A DNA stretch of 64,000 nucleotides from JALYOC01 sp036675345 (GTDB taxonomy: Bacteria; Myxococcota; Myxococcia; Myxococcales; Myxococcaceae): NCBI GenBank assembly GCA_036675345.1, contig JAKFFE010000033.1, forward strand, positions 207,365 through 271,364, read 5' to 3'. Position 1 is the stretch's first letter. Each line of letters opens with the position of its first letter. A program made the translations under genes and the position numbers. Below the pieces are notes generated by a model, which was given only the letters and a program-made list of their open reading frames with translations, ran no database searches and was not told the origin of the DNA. Below, piece after piece: positions 8,644-16,176 of the stretch.

Positions 8644-9120
8644 ATGAGTCGTCTACTGGTTCTGATTCTCTCTTTGGCGGCCCCAGTGGCGGTGGCCGGG
8701 GACGCGTTGGGCAACGTGGGCACGGTCCGGGGCGACTACTGGACGCGCTTCAACGATCTGGAGCTCAACGTGGTGCTCAGCGCGATCCCGATCCTGGACG
8801 TGGAGCTGGGGCTCAAGCTCCCTTCCAGCGACGCCCACGTGGCAGTGGGTCCGCGGTTCGAGGTGCTGTCCCGGGAGAGCGAGGCCGGTCCCACCGTCCG
8901 GCTGGTGGTGCTGTTCGGGGCCTGGTTCAGCCTGGGGAGCCAGGTCCAGCTCACCGACTTCAGCGTCTCCCCGGGGGTGGAGGCCACCTACTGGTTCGCC
9001 CGCCGCTTCGGGATCACCGGCTCCCTCTCCCTGCCCTTCCTGGTCCCGTACCAGGACGGCGCGCTCAACGGCGCCGGAACCCAGGGATCGCCCCGGCTGG
9101 GCGTCGGTCTCTCCTTCTAG
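8644..9120 (+). CDS. Small outer-membrane beta-barrel-like protein
   Basis: The gene encodes 158 residues with a signal peptide (SRLLVLILSLAAPVAVAG). The mature part alternates polar and hydrophobic residues in short strands and ends in LGVGLSF, a C-terminal Phe of the kind that directs barrels to the BAM machinery. The ATG at 8644 follows ACAGGAGAG; the frame upstream of it is not convincing. The size would suit an eight-stranded barrel. No specific family was recognised. It is divergent from the histidine kinase and followed after 90 bp, which include a conserved regulatory element, by a lipoprotein gene. Confidence 0.75.
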   Translation: MSRLLVLILSLAAPVAVAGDALGNVGTVRGDYWTRFNDLELNVVLSAIPILDVELGLKLPSSDAHVAVGPRFEVLSRESEAGPTVRLVVLFGAWFSLGSQVQLTDFSVSPGVEATYWFARRFGITGSLSLPFLVPYQDGALNGAGTQGSPRLGVGLSF

Positions 9121-9128
9121 AGGGCCTG

Positions 9129-9179
9129 CGCAAACTCTGCTCACGACTTCCACCCGCGATCTCTGTTCACCTCCCCGGT
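9129..9179 (+). promoter_or_regulatory. Tandem regulatory element A, shared with the element at 12214-12263
   Basis: The 19-base block CGCAAACTCTGCTCACGAC (9129-9147), a 13-base variable spacer, the block CTCTGTTCACCT (9161-9172) and CCCGGT (9174-9179) recur almost unchanged, in matching orientation, before the collagen-like lipoprotein gene at 12170. Each copy contains the direct repeat CTCTG(C/T)TCAC, its two halves 26 bases apart here and 25 in the other copy. It ends 31 bases before the ATG at 9211. It may be an activator site or a promoter for a shared sigma factor; which one cannot be told from sequence. Confidence 0.65.
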
Positions 9180-9210
9180 CGGCGCGTACCGCCAGGGCAA
9201 GGAGAGTCGG

Positions 9211-10956
9211 ATGAGAAGCTGGCTGGCAACGGGAGTGGTGGCCTCGATCATGGTGGGGTGTGGATCGCCGACGGTCACCGTCGGGGTGCCGTCGGAGCCA
9301 GTGATCGTCTTCCGCGGGGGTGAGGTCGACTTCCCGGTGACCCTCACCTGGGAGGGCGAGAGCCGGGCGCTGAGCGTGCAGGGTGCGTCGGCCGCCGCCC
9401 GGGTGAACGTGGACGCCACCCCGCTCGCCCCTGGCACCACCCAGGCGGTGCTGACCCTGAAGGCCAGCGAGATTGCCTCGGATGGCGAGCTGCAGCTGGT
9501 GGCGCTGGGGGAGGGAGTGGAGGCCCAGGCCACGATCACGGTGACGGTGGCTTCGGCCAGCGTGGTCGCCCCTCCCTCCGAGCCGGTGCTGCGCGGTGGC
9601 TCCTTCCAGGTGGAGCTTGCAGTCACCGGAGGCCCGCCGGAGTTCGAGGGGGTGAGCGAGTACCGGCTGCTGGAGGACGGGACCTGGCGGGTGACGGTCC
9701 AGGTCCCCGGCACCACCGCCAGCGGCGCAGCGGTGTTCCCGGCCACCGTGCGCGCCGGGGCCGATTCACTGGTGCTGCAGGTTCCGGTGACGGTGACCGA
9801 CACGGTCAGCGTCCAGGTGGTGGACATCTACGGGGTTGGGCTCCCCGGGCACGAGACCTTCGTCAACGGAGGCGCGGCGGTGATCACCGACGCCTCCGGA
9901 CGGGCCAGCTTCTCCGGCGTCACCGCCCCCTACCGGCTCACCTACAAGTACACGCTGGCCGGGCACAGCGCCTACAGCTACGAGGGCGCCACCCTCAGCC
10001 AGGTGGTGCTCAAGGGCTACGAGACCAACCTCCCGGTCCGCACCGCCTCGCTCCACGTCCGGCTGGAGGAGGGCAGCACCGGGGCGCTGATCACCGGACA
10101 CCAGAGCGCCTTCGTAGGGGTGATGATGGAGGGCCAGACGGTGGGCTGGGGGGTGAACTTCGTCGCCGGCGGGGCGGAGAACACCAACGACATCCCCTTC
10201 CGCAGCCTGGCCACCAGTCAGACCGCACGCCTGCGCGCGAGGGCCTGGGTGGACGGACGGCTGGCCTGGTACGCGGACGGCTCGGCGACCCTCCGGGACG
10301 GCGAGGAGGAGTCCCGGCGGTTCAACATGCAACCGCCTCCCCGGGGCACCATCCACTCCTCGGTGCAGGTCCCGCCCGGGTTCTCGGTGGATGGCCGCAC
10401 CCTGTACGCGATCTTCGCCGGCAACCGCTTCGATTACATGTCGGTGCAGGGCGACAGCGGCGCCGCGCTCACCGCGTCGCTGGAGGATGCGTTCGCTCAG
10501 GACGACGTCCGGCACACGCTGCAGGTGGGGGCCAGCGAGCTGTCGGGAAGCTCGATCAGCCGGACCTGGACCGGGCTGGCAATTGGGCAGACCGCGGAGG
10601 GCGCGCTGCGGGGGCCGCCCCGCATCGAAGGGGTCTCCCCCTCCCAGATCACCGACGGCACCGTGTTCGGCTGGTCCGGCGAGTCGTGGCCGGTCTACCA
10701 GCTGGAGGTCGCCGCCGGAGAGGGAGACGCCTACCGCCACGAGCGCGTCTACACCTCGGGCAACGTCCAGGTGCGTCCGGGGATGCTGCTGCTCCCCTCC
10801 GGGACCCCCGGGAGCTACCAGGTTTGCGGCACCGACTCCGCCGCCTCGGTGGATGAGGTGCTGCGCCAGCAGGGCGACTTCGGCCCCGGGCTGTTCAGCA
10901 ACGGGAGCCGGGCCTGCGACCGGCGCTACCAGGTCACCTACACCGCGGGTCCGTAG
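9211..10956 (+). CDS. Large lipoprotein with beta-sandwich repeats
   Basis: This 581-residue protein has a short signal peptide and a lipobox ending in MVGC (Cys at about 17), so it is probably lipidated at the outer membrane. Two related Ig-like segments at the start carry similar VPSEPVIVFRGGEVDFPVTL and PPSEPVLRGGSFQVELAV edges. A third segment (VQVVDIYGVGLPGHETFVNG, then ASGRASFSGV) looks like a carboxypeptidase-regulatory or transthyretin-like fold. The rest is beta-rich and not recognised. The ATG at 9211 follows AAGGAGAG. It shares its upstream element with the collagen-like lipoprotein gene 3 kb away. Surface role inferred; function unknown. Confidence 0.82.
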   Translation: MRSWLATGVVASIMVGCGSPTVTVGVPSEPVIVFRGGEVDFPVTLTWEGESRALSVQGASAAARVNVDATPLAPGTTQAVLTLKASEIASDGELQLVALGEGVEAQATITVTVASASVVAPPSEPVLRGGSFQVELAVTGGPPEFEGVSEYRLLEDGTWRVTVQVPGTTASGAAVFPATVRAGADSLVLQVPVTVTDTVSVQVVDIYGVGLPGHETFVNGGAAVITDASGRASFSGVTAPYRLTYKYTLAGHSAYSYEGATLSQVVLKGYETNLPVRTASLHVRLEEGSTGALITGHQSAFVGVMMEGQTVGWGVNFVAGGAENTNDIPFRSLATSQTARLRARAWVDGRLAWYADGSATLRDGEEESRRFNMQPPPRGTIHSSVQVPPGFSVDGRTLYAIFAGNRFDYMSVQGDSGAALTASLEDAFAQDDVRHTLQVGASELSGSSISRTWTGLAIGQTAEGALRGPPRIEGVSPSQITDGTVFGWSGESWPVYQLEVAAGEGDAYRHERVYTSGNVQVRPGMLLLPSGTPGSYQVCGTDSAASVDEVLRQQGDFGPGLFSNGSRACDRRYQVTYTAGP

Positions 10957-11026
10957 GCCCCACCGCTCCCGCCCGCCCCGAGGTGAAAGGGCGCCTCCGA
11001 CCGACCGCGGCTCCGGCCGGGGCTTC

Positions 11027-12170
11027 TCAGAACAGGGCAGCTGGATTCATCAAACGGACGACCACTTGTCCGGGCTGACTGTTCACGGACGGAGCCGACG
11101 GGTCGCCAAAGAAGATGCTGCTGCCATTCCCCCCGGCGCCCACCGAACCGCCTCCGCCCCCCCCCGCGGAGCGGGCAGTGGCGGTGATGGCTCCCGCGGC
11201 GCCCACCGTTCCCACGTCCCCACCGGAGACGCTCAGGTTGCTGGGGTCGCTGACCACCGACGGTGCCAGCAGTTGGATCAGGCCTCCGCCCCCTCCTCCC
11301 CCGGCGGCACTGGCGCCGCTGACCGGACCTCCCTTGCCGCCCGCCGCGATCACATAGCCGCTGACCCGGACCCTCGGTGGCAGAGGCCAGGAGGATGATT
11401 CCTCCGCCACCGCCCCCTGCTCCCGTCCGTGCGGCACCGACAACTGTCTCTCCGTCCGCCTGCACACTGCCGGTGGCGGTCACCTCCACGCCCACCAGCC
11501 CCAGCACCGTCACCGTGCCTCCTCCCCGGCCGCCTTCGTTTCCGGCCAGCGGCCCACCCCCTCCCGCCCCCCCTCCTCCACCCACCGCTCCCGGTCGGGT
11601 CAGGTGATGGAAGGGCTCCAGGTTGTTGTCCGCCTCCCCGCCCAGGCCTCCGAGGGGAGAACCGTCATTGAAATCACGCCCGCCGAAAGTGGCCGAGCCG
11701 GCGGAGATACCCGGATGGGCGGCGCGGATCCGGGGGGAGGCGTCGGCGGTGGTGCCGTAGTCCAGAAGTCCTCCCATCGCGAATGGCGCCACCGTCAACA
11801 CCCCCTTGATCAGGCAGGTCCCGGTGCAGCGGATCACCGTCCCGCTGGGCACGTTCAACACCACCCCCTCCACGAGCTCGAAGTCGGTGAAGTTGTAGTT
11901 CCGCCCCTGCGGCGGGTTGATCTTCCAGTTGGTGTGGCCGCTGATCCTCAGCGATCCCGCGGAGCCATCGCCGTACACCCTCAGCTCGCCCGGGGCGCCA
12001 GTGTCACCCTGGAGGCCCTGGGGCCCCACCGGACCGGAAGGCCCCTGGGGGCCGGCGGCTCCGGCGGCGCCCGCGGGGCCGGTCGGGCCCGGGATCCCCT
12101 GGGGTCCCGTTCCCTGCTGACAACCGCTCACCCACGCGGCGATCACCACTGCTCCCAGCCACTGATTCAT
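11027..12170 (-). pseudogene. Collagen-like lipoprotein gene with a one-base frameshift
   Basis: Reading from the ATG at 12170, the product has a signal peptide and lipobox (AAWVSGC), about 14 collagen-type G-X-Y triplets (GPQGIPGPTGPAG and similar), then a beta-rich passenger domain that becomes Gly-rich. Around 11371-11373 (a CCC run on the plus strand) the good frame shifts by one base: the first frame runs on into Arg-rich nonsense, while the second continues with VSGYVIAAGGKGGPVSGASA and ends VRLMNPAALF at 11027. Removing one base gives an intact protein of 380 residues. It could be a true mutation, a sequencing error or, less likely, programmed frameshifting. A second collagen-like lipoprotein lies at 54890-55816. 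Confidence 0.8.
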
Positions 12171-12213
12171 GCATCGCTCCCGATGACTTCTCGCAACCAG
12201 GAAGTGGCGGCGA

Positions 12214-12263
12214 ACCGGGCAGGTGAACAGAGCGGGGACCGACTGTCGTGAGCAGAGTTTGCG
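12214..12263 (-). promoter_or_regulatory. Tandem regulatory element B, partner of the element at 9129-9179
   Basis: Read on the minus strand this is the same 19-base block (12245-12263), a 12-base spacer, CTCTGTTCACCT (12221-12232) and CCCGGT (12214-12219). It ends 43 bases before the ATG of the collagen-like lipoprotein gene. It also lies 22 bases upstream of the divergent TlpA-like lipoprotein gene at 12285, so it could act on both. The spacer sequences of A and B differ while the blocks are identical, which argues for selection rather than a recent copy. Confidence 0.65.
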
Positions 12264-12284
12264 TGCCCCCAAGGGGGGTGTGCA

Positions 12285-13985
12285 ATGAAGCGGCCCATGC
12301 GAACCCACCTCTCGCTCTCCTTGTTGTTGGCCGTCTCGCTGGCGTGCGCCCACGTTGAGCCCAAACCGGTCGAGGCCTCCCCCGCACCTGCCCCGGCACC
12401 GGTCCCGGAGCAGGCGGTGATCGTGGGCACGGTGGTGGGCGTGGATGGAAAGCCGGTGACCCTGGCCCAGGTGCACCTGGGCGCGGAGTCCCACCCGGTC
12501 AGCGCGGACGGAACCTTTCGGCTGCAGACCGCGCCGGTGGGCTACGCCAAGGTGCGCTTCAGCGCGGTCAGCCACGCGGAGGCGGAGACCTCGCTGTGGC
12601 TGGACCCCGGCGAGCACCGGGTGGAGGTGAAGCTGGGCACCCACCCGCGCGCGGCCAGCCTCGAGAAGGTGGGGCTGATCGTGGAGAAGAACGGGAAGCT
12701 GTCGATGAAGTCCGCGATCCCGATGCAGCGTCGGGCGGACGGCACCTTCGCGCTGACGGTGGAGGCTCCGGCGGGCCGCTTCGCGTATCAGTTGCTCCAC
12801 GTCACCACCGTCGGCAACACCATGAACGGCACCCAGGCGGACCGCTTCGAGTACGACGGCGGCGGCGACTACCTCAGCGTGCTGGACGCTCCCGGTGGGG
12901 CGCTGGAGGTGGTGTTCGATCCCCGGAAGCTGCCGGTGGCCGACGGCAAGCTGGCCCTCACCCTGGCCCATCCCCGCGACGCTCGGGTGGCCCAGCTGGT
13001 GGCGGACCTGGAAGAGCGGGAGGCGGGCATCCAGCAGGCCGGGCTGGCGGCGTCGAAAAGCGGCACCGACATCAAGGCGGCGGTGCAGGCGTTCCTGGCC
13101 GGCAGCCCTCACCAGCGGGCGTTCGTCACCGCGCTGGCCACCGAGAAGGATCCCGCGATCCGCCAGGTGCTGCTGGTGGCCGCCCAGTCGGAGTTCGTCA
13201 CCGGCGCCGACTCCCCGCGGCTGGCGGATGCGGCGCTGACCGAGATCGCGTCCGGCGCCACGGTGTGGGGGATCAACCCCGGCGCGCTGGTGTCGATGGC
13301 CAATGCCGCCTCCGACCCGGCGTGGGCCAAGACCTACGTGGACTCGGTGATCGCCTCCCACCCGGTGCCGGAGGTCTCGGCCGCGGCGCTGCTGCACCGG
13401 CTGCGTCAGGCGATTACCGTCGGGGACGCCGCCACCGCCCAGGCCTCATTCCAGGAGCTGACCACCCGCTTTCCCGACTCGCGCTACGCCTTCCTGGCCA
13501 ACCGGCTCAACCCCACTGCCGCGGTCCAGGCCGGCGCGCAGGTGCCTCAGTTCTCCTTCCCCCGCTGGGAGAAGCCGCAGGAGCAGCTCACCCCCGCCTC
13601 GTTGAAGGGGAAGACCTACCTGATCAGCCTGTGGGCCAGCTGGTGCAAGCCCTGCATCGCCAAGCTGCCCACCCTGCACGCGCTGCAGGCCCGGTACGGC
13701 AAGCAGGGCTTCACCGTGGTGGCGGTGGCGATCCAGGACCAGCGGGAGGCGGTGGAGACCTTCCGTCAGGACAACGCCCAGAAGTGGCCCATGCCCTGGC
13801 CGCACGCCTATGTGCCAATGGATCAGGCGGACGCGGTGATGAAGCAACTGAGCGCGGTGGGCCTGCCCTCCTCGATCCTGGTGGGGCCGGACGGGAAGAT
13901 CCTGGCCACCAACACCCAGGTGGACGAGCAGGGACTGGAGAAGCTGGTCGAGGCGGCGATGGCCCAGCCCACCTCGAAGCGCTGA
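12285..13985 (+). CDS. Lipoprotein with C-terminal TlpA-like thioredoxin domain
   Basis: The 566-residue product has a signal peptide with lipobox SLAC, a Pro/Ala-rich spacer, an N-terminal beta-sandwich of the carboxypeptidase-regulatory type (VGTVVGVDGKPVTLAQVHLG), a long helical middle, and a C-terminal thioredoxin fold of the TlpA/ResA class (about 415-560). The active site is WASWCKPC, and the cis-proline region reads VGLPSSILVGPDGK. Such proteins reduce or exchange disulfides of exported proteins, for example in cytochrome c maturation. The ATG at 12285 follows AAGGGGGG. It is divergent from the collagen-like gene across 114 bp that hold element B. A thiol-disulfide role is well supported by the motif; the partner is unknown. 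Confidence 0.9.
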   Translation: MKRPMRTHLSLSLLLAVSLACAHVEPKPVEASPAPAPAPVPEQAVIVGTVVGVDGKPVTLAQVHLGAESHPVSADGTFRLQTAPVGYAKVRFSAVSHAEAETSLWLDPGEHRVEVKLGTHPRAASLEKVGLIVEKNGKLSMKSAIPMQRRADGTFALTVEAPAGRFAYQLLHVTTVGNTMNGTQADRFEYDGGGDYLSVLDAPGGALEVVFDPRKLPVADGKLALTLAHPRDARVAQLVADLEEREAGIQQAGLAASKSGTDIKAAVQAFLAGSPHQRAFVTALATEKDPAIRQVLLVAAQSEFVTGADSPRLADAALTEIASGATVWGINPGALVSMANAASDPAWAKTYVDSVIASHPVPEVSAAALLHRLRQAITVGDAATAQASFQELTTRFPDSRYAFLANRLNPTAAVQAGAQVPQFSFPRWEKPQEQLTPASLKGKTYLISLWASWCKPCIAKLPTLHALQARYGKQGFTVVAVAIQDQREAVETFRQDNAQKWPMPWPHAYVPMDQADAVMKQLSAVGLPSSILVGPDGKILATNTQVDEQGLEKLVEAAMAQPTSKR

Positions 13986-14004
13986 GCAACGCCCGTCGCA
14001 ATAA

Positions 14005-14085
14005 AAAGGGGACGGGCTACATTTTCAGGTCTTCAGATTGCAGTTAATGCAATCGACACACCCGAAAATGTAGCCTGTCCCCTTT
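14005..14085. repeat. Nested palindrome of the GGGGACAGGCT class (REP-like), copy 1
   Basis: The outer arms at 14005-14026 and 14064-14085 are complementary over 22 bases with one mismatch (core GGGGAC-GGGCTACATTTTC). Inside lies a second perfect palindrome, GATTGCA-GTTAA-TGCAATC (14036-14054). A second element with the same outer core is at 19117-19173. Such AAAGGGGACAGGCT palindromes resemble those moved by REP-associated tyrosine transposases; that link is from memory of similar elements. Here it sits between convergent gene ends and could also stop transcription in both directions. Confidence 0.8.
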
Positions 14086-14109
14086 ATCAACTCAGTGCGT
14101 CAGGTTCGA

Positions 14110-15003
14110 CTACCGGCCGCGACCCCGCCGGCGGCTGCGCGGGCGATCCTCGTCGCTGGGGCGACGGTCGCTGCCGCCGAGGTCGAACTCGTAGGTGAAG
14201 CCCAGCAGCCCGCGGACCAGGTAGATCTCCTGCAGGTCGGGCACCAGGGCCACGCCGATCGCCGCCTCCAGCACCAGGTTGGGGATGGTCTCCAGCCGCA
14301 GGTGGGGCAATACCTCCAGCTGGTTGGCGTTGTCGTTCCACACCGGGGTGATCACCGGATCCAGGTAGAAGCGGCCGTTGAGCTCCACGCCCAGCAGCAG
14401 GTCGTCGCTGAGGTTGTAGGCCAGCGCCACGTCGTAGCGCAGCGCGTCCGGGACATCGAAGTCCGCCGCGGCGCCCCGGTCGCGGACCCCGTGGTACAGG
14501 TAGCCCAGGTTGGCCATCAGCCGCAGGTCGCGGGTAAAGCGCACCTCGGCGATGAAGCTGGCCTCCGCGTCCAGGGTGCCGTCGGAGAGCGCGGGGGGAA
14601 TGATGTCGAACCCGCTGGGACCGGACGGGATCGTTCCCCGCAGCCACACCCCCATCGCCACCATCCGGGTGTCCACGAAGGTCCACTGCAGGCCGATCGG
14701 GATGTCCCCCAGGAACGCGCGGAAGTTGGGCGAGCTGGGCACATCCAGCAGCAGGAACTCCACGTAGGCGTTGAGCTCCAGGCCCTCCACCAGGCCAATC
14801 CGCAGTCCGGGGGAGAGCTGGTGGTAGGGCAAGGCTCCCACCGAGCCGGAGCCGCGGCCGGCGAAGAAGCCCTGGTAGCGCAGCCCCAGCTCAAAGTTCA
14901 GCGGGCTGGTGGTCTCCGCCGTACGGGTCATCATCGCCCGGAAGGGACGAGCCTCGGCGAGGGTGGTCAAGGACAGCAAGGCAACTAAAACAAGGGCTCT
15001 CAT
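14110..15003 (-). CDS. Outer-membrane beta-barrel protein
   Basis: This 297-residue protein has a signal peptide (RALVLVALLSLTTLAEA) and a mature part made of amphipathic strands with frequent Tyr, Phe and Gly (NFELGLRYQGFFAGRGSGS, EVRFTRDLRLMANLGYLYHG). The last strands (VRGLLGFTYEFDL) are followed by an unusual basic tail rich in Arg (RRPSDEDRPRSRRRGRGR) instead of a terminal Phe. It looks like a transporter or phenol-degradation-like (MetA/DUF-type) barrel, but no family is certain. The frame continues far upstream, yet only the part from the ATG at 15003 looks real. It lies between the repeat at 14005 and the hydrolase gene at 15081, both read in the minus direction. Confidence 0.8.
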   Translation of the reverse strand: MRALVLVALLSLTTLAEARPFRAMMTRTAETTSPLNFELGLRYQGFFAGRGSGSVGALPYHQLSPGLRIGLVEGLELNAYVEFLLLDVPSSPNFRAFLGDIPIGLQWTFVDTRMVAMGVWLRGTIPSGPSGFDIIPPALSDGTLDAEASFIAEVRFTRDLRLMANLGYLYHGVRDRGAAADFDVPDALRYDVALAYNLSDDLLLGVELNGRFYLDPVITPVWNDNANQLEVLPHLRLETIPNLVLEAAIGVALVPDLQEIYLVRGLLGFTYEFDLGGSDRRPSDEDRPRSRRRGRGR

Positions 15004-15080
15004 GGCGGGAGAGTAGGCCACCCGCACTCTCCGCTGGGGAATCACTTCACCGTTGCCCCTGAATACAGGCCTTGTATCCA

Positions 15081-15977
15081 TCAGCCGACGTTTCGCGGTG
15101 CCGTGCCCGGCGGAGGCAGCTGCGCGTGGAGCCAGGCCGCCGCCTCCTTCCACAGGGTGTCGCGAAAGCGGGGACGGAAGAACCCGAAGTGGCCAATCTT
15201 CTTCGCGCCCGCGTGGTGCGGTTCCACCACCCGCAGCTCGCCCCGGGTGGCGGTGAAGAAGTCCACCAGCGCGCGCACGGTCGGCTCCGGGGCGTAGCGG
15301 TCGTCGGAGATCGCATAGGAGCGCAGCGGCCGCTGGAAGCTGCCAAAGCCCAGCCCGCCCCTGGGTGCCGCGTAGCTGAAGACGTACTTCGGATCGCGGC
15401 CCCACTGGGCCCACTCCCGGGCCACCCCGGAGGGGACGTCCTCCCCCATCCCCAGCCGGCCCAGGGGCAGAAAGCCCAGGGTCCGGGTGAAGAAGGGGAC
15501 CGCCAGGTGCCACAGCGCCCAGATCGCGTACTTCCCCGCTCCCGGCCACAGCCGCCAGTAGCCGCTCTGGGAGGCCACCAGCAGCGCCGCCGAGACCCGC
15601 TCCAGCCGCGGCACCAGGGCCAGCAATTGACCCCCGATGCTGTGCCCCACGTAGAGCAGCGGCAGGCGGGGGAAGCGGCGCTCCAGCGCGTCCAGCGCGG
15701 CGCCCAGGTCCTCCTCCGCCCAGCGGTGGACCGAGGCTTCGAAGCCCCGCAGCGAGGCCGGCGCCGATCCACCGATCCCGCGGTAGTCGAGGATCAGCGT
15801 GGCGAACCCCTGGCTGGCGAGGTGCTGGGCAAACGCGGCGTAGAACGCGCGCGGCACGCCCATCGCCCCGGCGATCAGCACCGCCCCGTTCGGGGAGGCC
15901 GGGGGGGAGAACAGGGTGGCGGCCAACGGGTGCGGGGCGGAGAGCGGGAGGTCCTCTCCCAGTGCGGGCTCGGTCAT
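15081..15977 (-). CDS. Alpha/beta-hydrolase (S33-like)
   Basis: The 298-residue protein has the alpha/beta-hydrolase layout: early strand with GAVLIAGAMGVP, the DYRGIGGS loop, and a nucleophile elbow GHSIGG with Ser as the likely nucleophile. Candidates for the acid and His lie in ISDDRYAPEP and GHFGFFRP. The family with GHSIGG and HFGFFR is found in many proteobacteria as uncharacterised cytoplasmic serine hydrolases. No signal peptide is present. It is divergent from glpD across about 200 bp, so a role in acylglycerol or ester breakdown is possible but unproven. Confidence 0.88.
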   Translation of the reverse strand: MTEPALGEDLPLSAPHPLAATLFSPPASPNGAVLIAGAMGVPRAFYAAFAQHLASQGFATLILDYRGIGGSAPASLRGFEASVHRWAEEDLGAALDALERRFPRLPLLYVGHSIGGQLLALVPRLERVSAALLVASQSGYWRLWPGAGKYAIWALWHLAVPFFTRTLGFLPLGRLGMGEDVPSGVAREWAQWGRDPKYVFSYAAPRGGLGFGSFQRPLRSYAISDDRYAPEPTVRALVDFFTATRGELRVVEPHHAGAKKIGHFGFFRPRFRDTLWKEAAAWLHAQLPPPGTAPRNVG

Positions 15978-16176
15978 GGGCCATGGCTTCTAATGGCATT
16001 CCCACCCGGATGCCGGGTCCGGCAATTCCGCGCTGGTGGAAACGGCGCTGGGAGTTGTCTGCCGCCCAGCGGCTTGGCATGAGTGGGTGGTGGCGGCCGA
16101 ACAGGTGGACTGCGGGTGGCCTTGCTGCGGGACCCGCCCCCACCCACCTTCGGCTTCCCCCTGACTCGCGAAGACC

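Noticed and set aside
11371..11373. Programmed ribosomal frameshifting in the collagen-like gene
   Set aside because: The site has only a GGG run without a slippery heptamer or a clear downstream structure; mutation, slippage or a sequencing error are simpler.
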